In this document: positions 21,913-32,979 of the stretch, in pieces
How the letters are laid out: the number at the start of each line of letters is the position of its first letter
Numbering within the stretch: position 1 is the stretch's first letter
Origin: Larix kaempferi
Lineage: Eukaryota; Streptophyta; Pinopsida; Pinales; Pinaceae
DNA: 64,000 nucleotides
Reading direction: 5' to 3'
Assembly (NCBI GenBank): GCA_027924585.1
Contig: BSBM01000140.1
Span: 7,746,001-7,810,000, forward strand
Made by a program: the position numbers and the translations under genes
The notes under the pieces: generated by a model
Database searches by the model: none
What the model was told of the DNA's origin: nothing
What the model saw: the letters and a program-made list of their open reading frames with translations, nothing else

Positions 21913-22722
21913 CAATAGTTCTGTTCAGAAAATGAGTGCCTTGATCACTCATCAAAATATTTGGACATCCAAAGTTGGTAAGGATGTTCTCGAATATGAA
22001 CTACACGGCAGTAACTGCGCTACAATCCTTTATTGGCTTCGCTTCTTCCCATCTAGTAAGATAATCTGTTGTAGTAATAATATATCTCGCACCAGTCCTT
22101 TTTCCCTGTGGGTTAATAGGTCTCACGAAATCAATGGCCCATTTCTCAAATGCCTGAAGTGTCAACTACGGATTCAGTGGCATTTCATCTCTTCACGATG
22201 GCCTTCCTGTCCTTTGACAGACATCGCAGCTCTGGCACTGGCAATGTTCTTTCGAATCTTTGTGAATAGTAGGCCACCATATCCCTACTCGCAATATCAT
22301 CTGCGCAGTGGCTCTTCGTGCGTAGTGATCGCTTGATGCTCCATTTGAATGTGCATCAACTAATATGAATGGCTTCTCGTGCTATAACACACATCTGTGT
22401 AGCACTCCATCCAGTCCCAAATTGTATAGCTGTCACACAATTATGGTGAAGTATGATGCTCTTACTACTAGCTGCTTCTTCTGCTGCAAGTAAACTCTGT
22501 CGGTGCCAACCCAGTAGTCAAGAAATCGACAATGTCTTTGTAGTAGTCATCTACGATCTGTATAGCAAATAACTGCACATCAGGTAGACTGTCTTCGAGG
22601 TTATTCGGTTCTTCGCCTGACTCAATCCTTGAGAGATGGTCAGGTCCTAAGTTCAATATACCTGGCTTAACCACAGTTTTGAAATCATACTCCTGGAAGA
22701 GTAACAAGCATCCGTAGATTCT
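21913..22722 (-). pseudogene. Element A RNase H end and integrase, N-terminal half
   Basis: On the - strand, from about 22690: LLFQEYDFKTVVKPG, then LGPDHLSR, the end of a Ty3 RNase H/connection. A linker (DDYYKDIVDFLTTG) follows, then an HHCC integrase zinc finger (DAHSNGAS..H to CDVCQRTGRPSR), the first catalytic Asp in WAIDFV, and the second in MSDQGTHF just before the B insertion. The frame resumes at 7610. Several stops are present. Upstream on the - strand it is cut at about 22722, where LTR sequence begins directly, so RT, protease and gag are gone. Confidence 0.8.
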
Positions 22723-23125
22723 CCCCCCTTCCATGTGCACACTGACAGGTCACTTTCACCCATTCGTTCCTTGTCTAACGGCTTCATGTGACCAGTTTGT
22801 GTAGTGCTCCCTTGCTTGTGCGACCGATTGCTTTCCTTCCGCATTACTCCTTACCCGCATGCTTGGTAATCATTAAGTAACTTCACCAAAAATAGACTAC
22901 CAATGGTCTTACCGGAATATATACTGTTTTCCTTCCAACACTCTTCCTTGTCGGATCTCCATAGATTGGGCTCTTCGCAGCGCTACTTCTCTGCAATGTT
23001 GTACTTCGTAGCGCTATATCTTCATGGCGTTGGATTTCCTTCTCTGCTGATGCTGCGCTGCAGTCAACTTCGCAACTCCCAAAATTGTCTTTGCCAAAAA
23101 TGCCTTACTTGGGCCAGGCCCAACA
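22722..23125 (-). repeat. Element A 5' LTR remnant
   Basis: About 400 bp matching the U3 side of the LTR at 3140-3544 (shared caacactct, gggctcttcgcagcgctacttctc and gctgcgctgc segments). Truncated on its inner side at a C-run shared with the full LTR (attaacccccctacc against ttctcccccctt). The outer end is fixed by the AGGGA duplication. Confidence 0.85.
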
Positions 23126-23155
23126 AGGGAAACCACCAAAATCCTACCCCTGGCC

Positions 23156-23700
23156 TATTTTTGAGCATTAATTCAACATACTCTAGTATCTTTATTGAGA
23201 GAATAACATGTACAGCATATCAAGCATATCAAGCAATCACATAAGACAATGGACACACAAAGTTTCACTGGGGAAAGCCATAAAGGTGAAAAACCCCACA
23301 ACTTCCTCAGAGATAGAAAGAACAATGATACAACCAAAGTACAAGAGATAGTCTTCTCCTAGAAGCTGATCCTCCTCCTCACATGTGCACCACTTTTCAA
23401 GTGATAGAAGAGTGAGTAATGAGATAAACAAATAGAGATCTCCCGATATCTATTTATACTTGTCCTATCCTACCCAATAAACTAGTGGGGCTGACTTGTC
23501 TTACTTAGCCTAATAACCCATGGTTACATTAATCCGGGCTGACCCCTTAGGTGGTCTAATAACCCATCAGCAAGTTACAACACTTGCGACACTTGTCAAT
23601 ACAAATGATGACACTTCCGTATAGAGGAATAATACATCTCTATAGGAGTACAATAAAACACATAGATGAAATACATTCCAAAGTTACATATACATCAACA
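23156..23700 (-). repeat. Element D 3' LTR
   Basis: 545 bp; pairs with 29409-29976, which has one extra copy of a short atcaagcat-type motif near its start. Confidence 0.88.
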
Positions 23701-24189
23701 CTCCCTCTTAACTAGGAAGGTATTTCTCGACAGAGATCTGCTAGCACAAGTCTTCTTCTCTGGATCATCATCACTTGATCAACTTCATCGAATCATCATC
23801 AATGTTGCTATCTCAATCAATCTCCAATCTACTCATCATAGGAAGTTCTATAGAGCTAGTCCTTTTTCATATTGGATGTAGGCCCGCCACCTGCAGGTCT
23901 TCATCAACTACAGAGCCATCCCTTTTCCATGTTGGATGAACATCATCAACATCTCTGTGAGCAAGCCATCAAGTAGGTAAACCTCAGGACTGATTACACT
24001 GCCTATGCAAAACCTGCAAGATCTCCTAGGACTAATTACACTGCCTCTGCAAAACCTGCAAGAGCATCTCAGGACTGATCATATGTCTCTGCAAAACATG
24101 TGTACCATACTGTCATATCATCGTCTTCAGATCATCGTCATCATCCACGGAGCACAACCCAGATGCACACACACAACACTTACACTCAC

Positions 24190-24570
24190 CAGCATGAGAG
24201 GACTAACCTACTACCATCTGTGAAAGGCTCATAGCACTTACATCAACGACCATGGGAGGATGAACCTACCACCATGTCGGAACGACTCAACAATTACATC
24301 AACGACCATGGGAGGACGAACCTACCACCATGTCGGAAAAGCTCGGAAATTACATCAATGACCATGGGAGAACAAACCTACCACCATGTCGAAAAATCCC
24401 ACTCAGCCCTTACACCTCACGATGGGAGGGAGAACCTACCACCATGTGAGAATGGTCCAGCCCTTACATCTGGAACATAGGAGGATGAACCTACCACTAT
24501 GTGAGAATGGCTCAACCCTTACATCTACACCATAGGAGGACTAACCTACCACTATGTGAGAATGGCTCAT
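24190..24570 (-). repeat. Element D 3' tandem array (about 55 bp units)
   Basis: About seven units of roughly 52-60 bp with anchors gaccatgggaggatgaacc and taccaccatgt, between the RNase H end and the 3' LTR. It occupies the same position as the 88 bp arrays of B and E but is a different unit. Open frames across it are repeat-encoded. Confidence 0.85.
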
Positions 24571-24651
24571 GTGCATCTATGCCTCCGGACTCATCACTTC
24601 CTCTTGGAAGGTATCTCGATCTGAAGTACACCAAGTATCCCTCCGAAGTAT

Positions 24652-26095
24652 TCAAACTTCACTCTGGAAAGCGGCTTGGTCAGCTATCTGCTCGTCCATC
24701 GCAACATACAGGAGCTTCATTGCTCCTCTCTGCACCATATCCCTGATATAGTGATACTTGATATCAATGTGCTTCGACTTGTCATGGAACACTAGGTTCT
24801 CTGACAACTTCACACAACTTTGGTTGTCGCAATATATACAAGTAGCACTCAACTAGAGATCAAACAAATCATATAGTAGCTTCCTCAGCCATACTGCCTC
24901 ACAACTGGCCGAACAAGCTGCGACATACTCTGCTTCGGCTGTACTCAGTGCCACACATGACTGCTTCCTACTAAACCAAGAGATCATACTAGATCCCATA
25001 CTGAAGCATCACCCCGAAGTGCTCTTCTAATCAATGGCACTGCCTGCCTAATCCGAATCAACATAACCCTCTAGGTTAAACTTTTGATTTGCCTCATACT
25101 TGAGCCCATAGTCAACTGTACCCTTCAGGTACCTCAGAATATGCTTTGCAGCTGTTGGGTGAACATGTCTCAGATCTGTCAAGTACTGGCTCAAGGTGTT
25201 CACTGCAAAGCAGATATCTGGTCTCGTATTCGTCAGGTACATCAAGGACCCAATCATTTGACGATACATCGTAGCATCAACCAGACCAGATGAAGCATCA
25301 CACAGAAGCTTCAGGTTCGATGTGATAGGTGTGGCCATGGCCTTGCAGTCCATCATCCCAAACCTCTTCAGGATCTCTACTGCATACTTCCCTTGTCCAA
25401 GGAAGAATCCATCTGCACTCTGCCACACCTCCATACCAAGAAAGTAGTGCATCATACCCAAGTCCTTCATCTCGAACTCGGTAGCAAGATTCCTCTGCAT
25501 ATCGGCAATCAATCTATCCTCACCTGTTACAAACAAGTCATCCACATACAATAGTAGAATCACAGGATTGCCTTCCTCAACCTTATAGTAAAGGTTGGAA
25601 TCCGCTTTACTCTTGGTAAAGCCCAAACTGGATAGGAAGCCATCTATCTTGCCATACCAGGTCCTGGGTTCCTGTTTCAAACCATACAGGGCTTTCTTCA
25701 GTTTGCACACATGTGTCTCTTAGTCATGTGTCTCAAATCCAAGTGGCTGCTCCACATACACTTCCTCTTCAACTGCACCATTCAAGAAAGTTTTCTTGAC
25801 ATCCATCTGGTGTACCTTCCATTTCATCACTGCAGCTAGAGCAAGTACTAATCTAATGGAAGTGTATCTGGCCACAGGAGAAAAGGTCTCTTCTTAATCA
25901 ATCCCTTCCTTCTAGGAGAAGCCACGAGCTACAAACCTTGCCTTATATTTTTCTATTCCGTCATTCGCAGCATGCTTGATCTTATAGATCCACTTGGAAG
26001 TCACCACAGACTTCCCATCTGGTCTTGGGACCACATCCCAAACATCATTCTTCATGATCGACTGGTATTCCTCGATCATGGCATTCTTCCATTAC
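24652..26095 (-). pseudogene. Element D copia RT and RNase H, broken
   Basis: From about 26095 on the - strand: [17 protein letters not shown] (start of RT), then ALYGLKQEPRTWYG and [11 protein letters not shown] (RT active-site YVDD near 25540), [30 protein letters not shown], RNase H starting GYVDSD (stop at 25048) and the end [21 protein letters not shown] (about 24830). It runs into a frameshift at DEQIAD near 24670. The longest intact piece is 25710-25048. Closely related to E, with several nonsense codons. Confidence 0.88.
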
Positions 26096-26735
26096 TTCAT
26101 CCCGAATCCTGGGAACTTCAATATCTTCAATAGATAGCTTTGTTGATGGAACAAATGTTGTAGTCCTTCTTTTGTAGGTGATGGTAAATGATCTTTCCTA
26201 CAAAACAAGTTTAATTGCATGATTAGAGATATCTCATATTTTTCAGAACAAATTCTTACACATAAAGAAATATGTCATACAGTCATGCAATTATTTTAGC
26301 CAATGCTTCAATACAACATTTTTCCATATCCCGTAACTTTCTAGATGCCTTCCAATCTCTATCAGAACATTGTTAAGAGTGTGCACAACTCCCAACATGT
26401 CAGCAAAGAGGTTTCATTCTAGATAAGTAGCAATGGAATGTTGTACAGTGCCATAGGCCACTTACCCATCATATGCATATTAGTAGTATACTGTTCATTA
26501 ATGCAATTATTCTAATATGTATAATATACAACCTAAGTCTAGAAACATAAGTATATACATCATTGAACAATATTATTTAAATAATCAAATATACAAGAAA
26601 TGACAATTCAAATACTAATCTTTGTTTGTTTGTTGGGTGGACTCCCTCTGAGTCTTTGCTTCCTTGTAGGAGCTGTTGGAGTCCTATTTTGAAGTAGCTT
26701 CTTCTACTCCTTTATGTTAAAATGTAAGGAGTGGT
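26096..26735 (-). other. Foreign-looking segment replacing the integrase-RT linker in element D
   Basis: In E the integrase end and RT start are joined by about 700 bp of copia coding sequence. In D that stretch is replaced by unrelated AT-rich sequence. On the - strand it shows three protein-like islands. One is a basic/Pro-rich stretch (about 26720-26605, ending PNKQTK). One is a frame at about 26460-26292 with FADMLGVVHTLNNVLIEIGR and one TGA. The third is a possible exon after a TTTGTAG acceptor (about 26196-26096, RRTTTFVPSTKLS). It may be a captured host gene fragment with introns, or an older insertion. Product not recognised. Confidence 0.45.
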
Positions 26736-26744
26736 AAACTCCCT

Positions 26745-27813
26745 CTTAATCCCTGAATCATTGCATTGCTTTCTTGAAGTCTACTGAAGTGAATTCTCCA
26801 CCATTGATCTTCTTTTCAATGTGGTTTTCTATCAAGGCTTTGAATTCCTTGGATTTGTTGAATACTTCATCTTTGTTCTTCAAAAAATAAATCCAAGTCT
26901 TCCTAGAGAAATCATCAATGAAAGAACCATAGTATACATACCCACTCAGAGAATTGGATGACATTGGACTACATACATCAGAGTGGATGATTTCCAAGAT
27001 TCTTTTTGCCTTGCTTTCACTGCTTGGAAATGTCTTCTTGGTGTTCTTTCCCTTTGCACAACCTTTGCAAATGCCTTCATGCTTTGTTTGTATTTCAGGA
27101 AGACCTTCTACAGCTTTGCTTGGAATTGGTAATGCCCTATAGTGCATATGTGCAAGCCTTCTATGCCAAAGTTCACTTGGCTCTATTGAGTCATGGACCA
27201 TGGCTTGTTCTGGTTGGCCCTTCAATTTGTATAGTCCTCCCTCTTGCTCTCCAATTACAATTGCATCATCTACTGTCTTACCTTTTGGCCACATTAGGAC
27301 TTGGCCATCTACAAATGAAACCCTGATGCCTTTTGCATCCAATGCAAATAGGGAGAGTAGATTCTTCTTGAGACCTGGAACATAAAGTACATCTTTCATC
27401 TTCATAGACTTTCCAGAGTCTAGTTTATAGGAGGCTTCACCACTCCCTTTTATTGGATACTGGTAGTCATCCCCAAGTTTCACCTTGTGGGGTGATTCAC
27501 GTTCAGATAGGTTCCTAAAGGATTCCTTGAATCCTGTCATCTGTTTAGAAGCCCCACTGTCTATAAGCCAATCATTACTTCCATGAGTAATGGTTCCAGT
27601 GAGAGCATAAATCAAAACATATTCTTCATCACTAGAAGAATCTTCACTATCTTCTCTAGCCCTCTTCTTGGGAGGTTCATCATCCTCTGCAGCATGAGAA
27701 TGATGTCTTCTTTTGGTGTTCTTCCTTTTGTGAGAACCATCTTTCTTATTTATGGGACAGTCTCTAGAATAGTGTCCATTTTCATCACATGTATAGCAAT
27801 GGGCATGGGACAT
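26745..27813 (-). pseudogene. Element D copia protease and integrase, broken
   Basis: One frame of 351 codons holds a CCHC knuckle (CYTCDENGHYSRDC), a bipartite basic stretch, protease [14 protein letters not shown]-pre-integrase [15 protein letters not shown] with CKGCAKGKN, and the integrase start HSDVCSPM...[11 protein letters not shown]. The segment that carries the second catalytic Asp in relatives (RSDNGGEF) is shortened to INGGEF, so the DDE triad is incomplete. Integrase is then cut off near 26745 by the foreign segment. Confidence 0.88.
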
Positions 27814-28502
27814 GTTTCTTCTACCCTTCTGATTTTGATGGTGATGTCTTTCTTTCTTGCCATGATGGTGAGTCTTTTTGTCACCATGAATTTTGGAGTG
27901 TGAGCTTGATCTTCATTCCCCATCTTTTCTTCTCGAGCTATAATTCGAGCTTCTTCCTTTGAGCATTCTTCCCACAGCCTACTGAAAGTGATAAGTTTCT
28001 TCCTAGCACAAATCCCTTGGATGAAGGAATCCCATGACCTAAGAAGGCCATTAAGAGTGGTCATTACCACTTCTCCATTTTCTATGTCTTCTCCCACAGC
28101 TTCAAGTTGTTCTTTTATCTGGGAGACCCTTGAGAAATAAGACTGCATAGTTTCTGCATTCTAGATCTTGAAATTCTTCGATTGATTCCTGAGGGTCATC
28201 TTCCAATTTATGTTCTTCCCTTCAAATAGCTTGGTCAAGGAATCAAACATCTCCTTTGGTGTCTTTAGGGAAGGCACATGGGGTATGAGATGATCTTTGA
28301 TAGAATCAGCAATGATCCTCTTTTCATTCACCAAGTTCTTCTTGTGAAGAACCTTAGCCTCTTCTTCTTCTGGGACAGGGACTACTTCCTTTATATAAAT
28401 GTCCAACTCATTTTCTTCCAGGATTAACCCAATCCTATACTTCCATGCTCGGAAGTTATCAGCCCCTTCAAGCTTATCCTCAAGCTTGGTGTGGTGAGAC
28501 AT
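27750..28502 (-). pseudogene. Element D copia gag, broken
   Basis: MSHHTKLEDKLEGADNFRAW at 28502 to about 28161, then continuing at 28148-27750 ([45 protein letters not shown]). This is a UBN2-type copia gag. Stops and a frame change separate it from the protease frame, which overlaps its 3' end. Confidence 0.85.
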
Positions 28503-29396
28503 CTTAAAGAGTACTTCAAATGGAAATAGAAAAGATTTAGATCTTACCAGTTGATTTGCAGAAATCCAGATCTCATGCTAGATTAGGGTTTGTCAGAGAA
28601 ACCGTTAAAAATTCAAAATGTGAATTTCAACTTTCTGAAATGATAGAAAGATGTGCCTTGATGAGTTGATCAGCCTGGTATATTTAGAATTTGAAATATG
28701 CAAAGTTTCACTCTTCATAAATGCCTTTTAGTCTTCCTGGATTCACTAGGGAGGACCCTAAATTAGGGAGGACCCTAAATGCTCGAAGAATTTTGCAGCA
28801 TAGCAATCGATGAGACACCAACAGGATTGCCACCGATAAGGAGCATATCCCATCAGATCGACTCGATTCCAGGGTCAAGTCTTCCAAACAAGGCACCGCA
28901 TAGGATGAGTCCGACAGAAGGTCAGGAACTCACTCGACAGCTCTAGGAGTTGTTGGACAGAGGGTTGATCAGAGAGAGTTTGAGTCTGTGTACGGTACCA
29001 ATAGTATTAGCACCGAAGAAAGGTGGAGAATGGGGGATGTGTATGGACTCCAGAGCTATCAACAAGATCACGATCAAGTATCTGTTTGCATTGCCGAGAA
29101 TGGAGTTTCCTGGAGCTTCACCCAACTAAAAATATCGATCCAAAACTCTAAACTTCAATTTTTCCAAGGAGCTTCCAGCTATGTTTTCAGATTTCAGAAA
29201 TTCATATTTGTGTGGAAACCCTAATTTTTGGGGCCAAAACTAAAAGTGCTCAGAATTGAATTCTGATTGGACAGAAAGATTCTCCTTGATGAGGAGAGTC
29301 AATCTACCTTACCTCTTTTCCAAAATCTGTGGAGAGAAACCCAATAAACAAGAAACCCTAGTTTCTACCATTGCACAATGTCTTCTTCTCAGGTTA

Positions 29397-29408
29397 GCTC
29401 TGATACCA
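29397..29408 (-). promoter_or_regulatory. Element D primer binding site
   Basis: The - strand reads TGGTATCAGAGC directly after the 5' LTR, as in B and E. Confidence 0.88.
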
Positions 29409-29976
29409 TCTTAGATTTTGAGCATTAATTCAGCATACTCTAGGATCTTTACTAAGAGAATAACATGTACAACATATCAATCATATCAAGCATGTATCAA
29501 GCATATCAAGCAATCACATAAGACAATGGACACACAGAGTTTCACTGGGGAAAACTATAAAGGTGCAAAACCCCACAACTTCCTCAGAGATAGAAACAGC
29601 AATGATACAACCAAAGTACAAGAGATAGTCTTCTCCTAGCAGCTAATCCTCCTCCTCACATGTGCGCCACTTTCTGAGTGATAGAAGAGTGAGTAATGAG
29701 ATAATCAAATAGAGATCTCCCGATCTCTATTTATACTTGTCCTGTCTTGCCCAATAAACCAGTGGGGCCGACTTGTTAACTTAGCCTAATAACCCATGGT
29801 TACATTAATCCGGGCCGACCCCTTAGGTGTTCTAATAACCCATCAGCAAGTTACAACACTTGCGACACTTGTCAATACAAATGACGACACTTCCGTATAG
29901 AGGAATAATACATCTCTATAGGAGTACAATAAAATACATAGATGAAATACATTCTGAAGTTACATATACATCAACA
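29409..29976 (-). repeat. Element D 5' LTR
   Basis: 568 bp, ends catcaaca at 29976 followed by TGGCC. Pairs with 23156-23700. Confidence 0.88.
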
Positions 29977-29981
29977 TGGCC

Positions 29982-30263
29982 TTCTCTGCAATTTGTACAA
30001 GGTAAGGTAATGATACAAGTTTTACATTATTCAATTCTTTGCAAAATTATGATAGTTCTAACTATGGCCAAAATGGTTGCAGGTTTGAGAGTGTCGACGA
30101 GGATGGCGACAGGGTCACCTTTTACCAGGACTACATCTTAGAACGCCAAGGTAAGCAAACGAATATTAATCTGTCAAATTCTAGTTTTCTCTTTTAGATA
30201 AATAACTTTGGTTGATGACTACATTAAATGTTTTCTATAGGTAAATCCTTGGATGGGTTTTGA
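29982..30263 (+). pseudogene. Candidate host gene, 3' exons
   Basis: After the D duplication, ttctctgcaatttgtacaag ends at a strong donor (CAAG|GTAAGG at 30001, or AAG|GTAATG at 30006). A 68 bp exon at 30083-30150 sits between a TTGCAG acceptor and CAAG|GTAAGC and reads FESVDEDGDRVTFYQDYILE. The last exon starts after TTTCTATAG at 30241 and ends at TGA 30261-30263. Composition and splice signals look like a real gene end, and the 3' flank is unique-looking DNA. Phase between the first and second exon works best with the 30006 donor. I do not recognise the product. With 1734-1988 it forms one gene split by A and D. Confidence 0.4.
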
Positions 30264-31199
30264 AGCCATGAAGAGGGTTCGTCTTTCACCTTCATGCAAG
30301 ATAATTTGATTAAGAATGGTTTATCCTTAGGGTTCATGAGTTATCGAGCAAAGGTTTTCGCATCATCTCTGCTCCAGCGTTTGCTTTTAAACTTGTTTAT
30401 ACATTTTGTTTGCTTATTCTATGGATTGGAAGTTTATCTTGGGTTCCATCGTGGATGTATTACCATCCCGTCGGTTAACCTGTAATCTTATTTAACTATT
30501 GTTTTAAAGAGAGTCGATGCCATTGCTGATGGTCTTCCATCCACGAGGATCGCAGACCCATTTGTTTAATATTTGATATTATTTAATGTTTAAGCGACCC
30601 TTAGGGTCTTTGCAAATTTCGTAATTAAGGGTTTTTTGTGCAACGATTCAATCATGATTTTTATTCTAAGAAGTAAGTATTATAGTGGTGTGATTATGAT
30701 ATATATTAATAGCTATCGTAGAAGAGGATCCACGTTTTTATGTAGAACTCTGACACTTATCAAGACTGCTAAATAATTAATGAATGGATGTTTTAATTCA
30801 TGTAATTATTTATAATTTACAATATTTGATATAGTTATAATTTTTAATTATGGCTTTTGTAGTTATTCCACTTTAGATCTCGATCAGTACAGATCTAGCA
30901 ATTTCACTTTGTAATAGGGGTTTAGAAAATGGAGTACATTCAAGAAGATTTGCGTTTCTAGTTTTATGCAGAGGAATGCTTGACTGTATTATTTAATCTA
31001 TTTTTTTATGATCTTTCTGTAAAATTTGTTATAAAATATAAATCAGTTTTGATTTTTAAATAGTTTATAGGAGCTTAAACTAAATTGTGGTTATAAGTAA
31101 CTTATTCTATATCTACACTTAGATCTTTTCACTCAAAGTTTCCAAAAGGGTTTAAACAACTCCTATAGCATGAAGTCTCGTTTTGGATTATGGATGCCC
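30264..31199. other. AT-rich flank, no gene seen
   Basis: Downstream of the candidate gene. Low-complexity AT-rich DNA without a credible frame on either strand and no repeat recognised. Confidence 0.5.
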
Positions 31200-32048
31200 A
31201 AGCAGAGATTCAATAGGAATCCTGGCAAATAAGATTATTTTACAGATTTAAAAAAAATATAGGAGGAAAAGAAAAATACTTAGATCCGAAAACATGAATA
31301 GAAAAGGTTTGAGCATATACTTAATAGGTCAATATTCCCTACAGATGCATAAGAGATCACTATTCTATATAGATGCATAATAAAATTCTGCTAACAGGAT
31401 TAATTGTGATTCATAGTTTAAAATGGAAATCCTAAAAAGAAATAGTTATGATGCATAACTAAAATAGAAAATCCTACTGCAACTAGTTTTATATAGATAA
31501 GAAATAGGACAAGGAACCTGGAACCACTGTCGGGAAAACATAAATGAAATAGCCATTCCTCCCAACCAACTCCTATAGAAACCAAGTCTCACTTGCTCCA
31601 GAAACCCCCGAGCCTGTTCGCTAAACCACAAGAGAAAAATCCACTTAATGCACCATCTCTTGCATTGTCATATTCAATTCCCCATCCAATGCTAGCCTCC
31701 TGCTTGCTAATGTACATACTATTATATAGTATTTTTCCTAGGACTTGGTCATTTATGAGCCTCAGGCTGTTTAGCACTCAACAAAGAGTTGTGACCTGAT
31801 TTTGGGGAAGATGCCTCCTGCACCTTCAGTTCTCACTCTGTAGCTTCAACCATTTGTCTTTTCCGCTTGTAGTTCAACAATCACTCTTTCAAAAGCTATT
31901 TAATTTCTGTCCCTCTAGTATCTTTTTATTAATAAAAGAATAATTCATTACATTTGTTTTATTTTTGACTTCTTGTCAAAAATATTTAAATAAAATAAAA
32001 TATTCGAAAAGTATTTAATAACAAATTATTAAATCTTGGTGTATTACA
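31200..32048 (-). repeat. Element H 3' LTR (left edge uncertain)
   Basis: On the - strand the LTR begins TGTAATACACC at 32048, right after a purine tract AAGGGGAGGTG (32061-32051). A TATATAAAAC string occurs near 31496-31487 at a plausible promoter distance. The far end and a target duplication were not found, so 31200 is approximate. Confidence 0.5.
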
Positions 32049-32368
32049 TACACCTCCCCTTAAAGGATAACATCGTCCTCGGTGTTATTATTTTTTTGTC
32101 TTTATTCTTCCATCTCTTCATCTTGAAATAGGATCGGATATGCCTCTAGCATATCACTTTCCAATTACCAAGTGGACTCTTTCAGACTAAGGTGCTTCGA
32201 TTGCACCTTGACTTGTCTGATGGTACAGTTCCGAAGTAAAATTTCTCTCTTGTTGAAAATAAGTTCTGGTCCCACCTAGAAATCTCCTTCGGGTTCCACC
32301 TGTACAACATCCCAATCAATTACATGAGTAGTGTCATGAAAATACTTCTTCAAAATGGAAATGTGAAA
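32049..32368 (-). pseudogene. Element H integrase C-terminus and chromodomain-like end
   Basis: The - strand frame reads FHISILKKYFHDTTHVIDWD, VQVEPEGDF, then LRNCTIRQVKVQSKHLS and STW with LESDM and AYPILF, followed by an NTEDDVIL tail. This is the usual end of chromovirus polyproteins, where a chromodomain follows the integrase and is thought to guide insertion. Internal TAG stops occur after EGDF and STW. Confidence 0.7.
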
Positions 32369-32967
32369 TGTTGATGTATATGTAACTTCGGAATGTATTT
32401 CATCTGTGTATTATATATATATTTATTGTACCCTTATAAGAGATGTGTTATTCCTCTATAAGGAAGTGTCGTCATGTGGATTGACAAGTGTCGCAAGTGT
32501 GTGTACTTGCCTATGGGTTATTAGACCACCTTATGGGGTCGGCCCTAATTAATATATAATATAATGTGGATGTATCTAAGTAGACAAGTCGGCCCCAGTA
32601 GGTCACTGAGCAAAAAGGTGAGTATAAATAGAGATAGGAGATCTCTATTTTACTCACTCGGAAAAGTAACTATCTCTCTCTCTGAAAAGTGGCGCACTAG
32701 TGAGGAGGAGGAGGATCATCTGCTAGGAGACTATCTCAGTGTTATTTGGTTGTATTTTGGTTGAGCCATTGCTCTCTCTATCCCTGAGGAAGTTGTGGGG
32801 TTTTTCACCTTAGGGTTTTCCCCACGGAAACTCGGTGTCTCTTGTCTCTATGGTTTTGATTCTTGTGATGCTTGTCATATTATGATTGTCATGAATTGAT
32901 ATACTGTAGATGTTATTCTCTCAGCAAAGATCCTATAGTATTGTGAATTAATACTCAAAATTTAACA
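32369..32967 (+). repeat. Element E 5' LTR
   Basis: 599 bp, TGTTGATGTATATGTAACTT start, AATTTAACA end. Contains the TATAAATAG promoter element at 32623-32631. Confidence 0.95.
32623..32631 (+). promoter_or_regulatory. Element E LTR TATA box
   Basis: TATAAATAG about 255 bp into the LTR, duplicated at 39228-39236 in the 3' LTR and matched in the LTRs of B and D. The likely transcription start lies roughly 30 bp downstream. Confidence 0.7.
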
Positions 32968-32979
32968 TGGTATCAGAGC
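32968..32979 (+). promoter_or_regulatory. Element E primer binding site
   Basis: TGGTATCAGAGC immediately after the 5' LTR; plant copia initiator-Met-tRNA type. Confidence 0.93.

Larger units (their letters stand above)
1989..23125 (-). mobile_element. Element A: Ty3/gypsy LTR retrotransposon, deleted, hosting B and C
   Basis: Bounded by TGTTGGCT at 1989 and GGCCCAACA ending at 23125, flanked by the perfect 5 bp duplication AGGGA (1984-1988 and 23126-23130). Orientation is - strand: 5' LTR on the right, 3' LTR on the left. Without nested B it is about 6.8 kb. Reading on the - strand it holds a truncated 5' LTR (22722-23125), the RNase H end, integrase (split by B at 7611/21913), a spacer, a long additional reading frame (6458-3558), a short purine tract and the 3' LTR. 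Gag, protease and RT are missing, removed by one deletion whose junction lies near 22722 at a run of C. It is non-autonomous and dead. Confidence 0.85.
23156..29976 (-). mobile_element. Element D: Ty1/copia LTR retrotransposon, degenerate
   Basis: LTRs 23156-23700 and 29409-29976, flanked by TGGCC (23151-23155 and 29977-29981). It lies on the - strand and is the same family as B and E. The outer TG of the 3' LTR has decayed (TATTTTTGAG), and so has the end next to the primer site (TCTTAGA instead of TGTTAAA). The primer site TGGTATCAGAGC is intact at 29397-29408 (complement). Internally it has gag, protease, a damaged integrase, a foreign-looking 0.6 kb segment, RT, RNase H, a tandem array and the purine tract at 23701-23712. 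Inserted only 25 bp beyond the right edge of element A. Confidence 0.88.

Noticed and set aside
31446-31799. Overlapping 60-68 codon frames on both strands
   Set aside because: They fall within the presumed LTR of element H and do not resemble protein.
32968-32979. Short tRNA-like match
   Set aside because: It is the retrotransposon primer site complementary to a tRNA end, not a tRNA gene; no cloverleaf is present.
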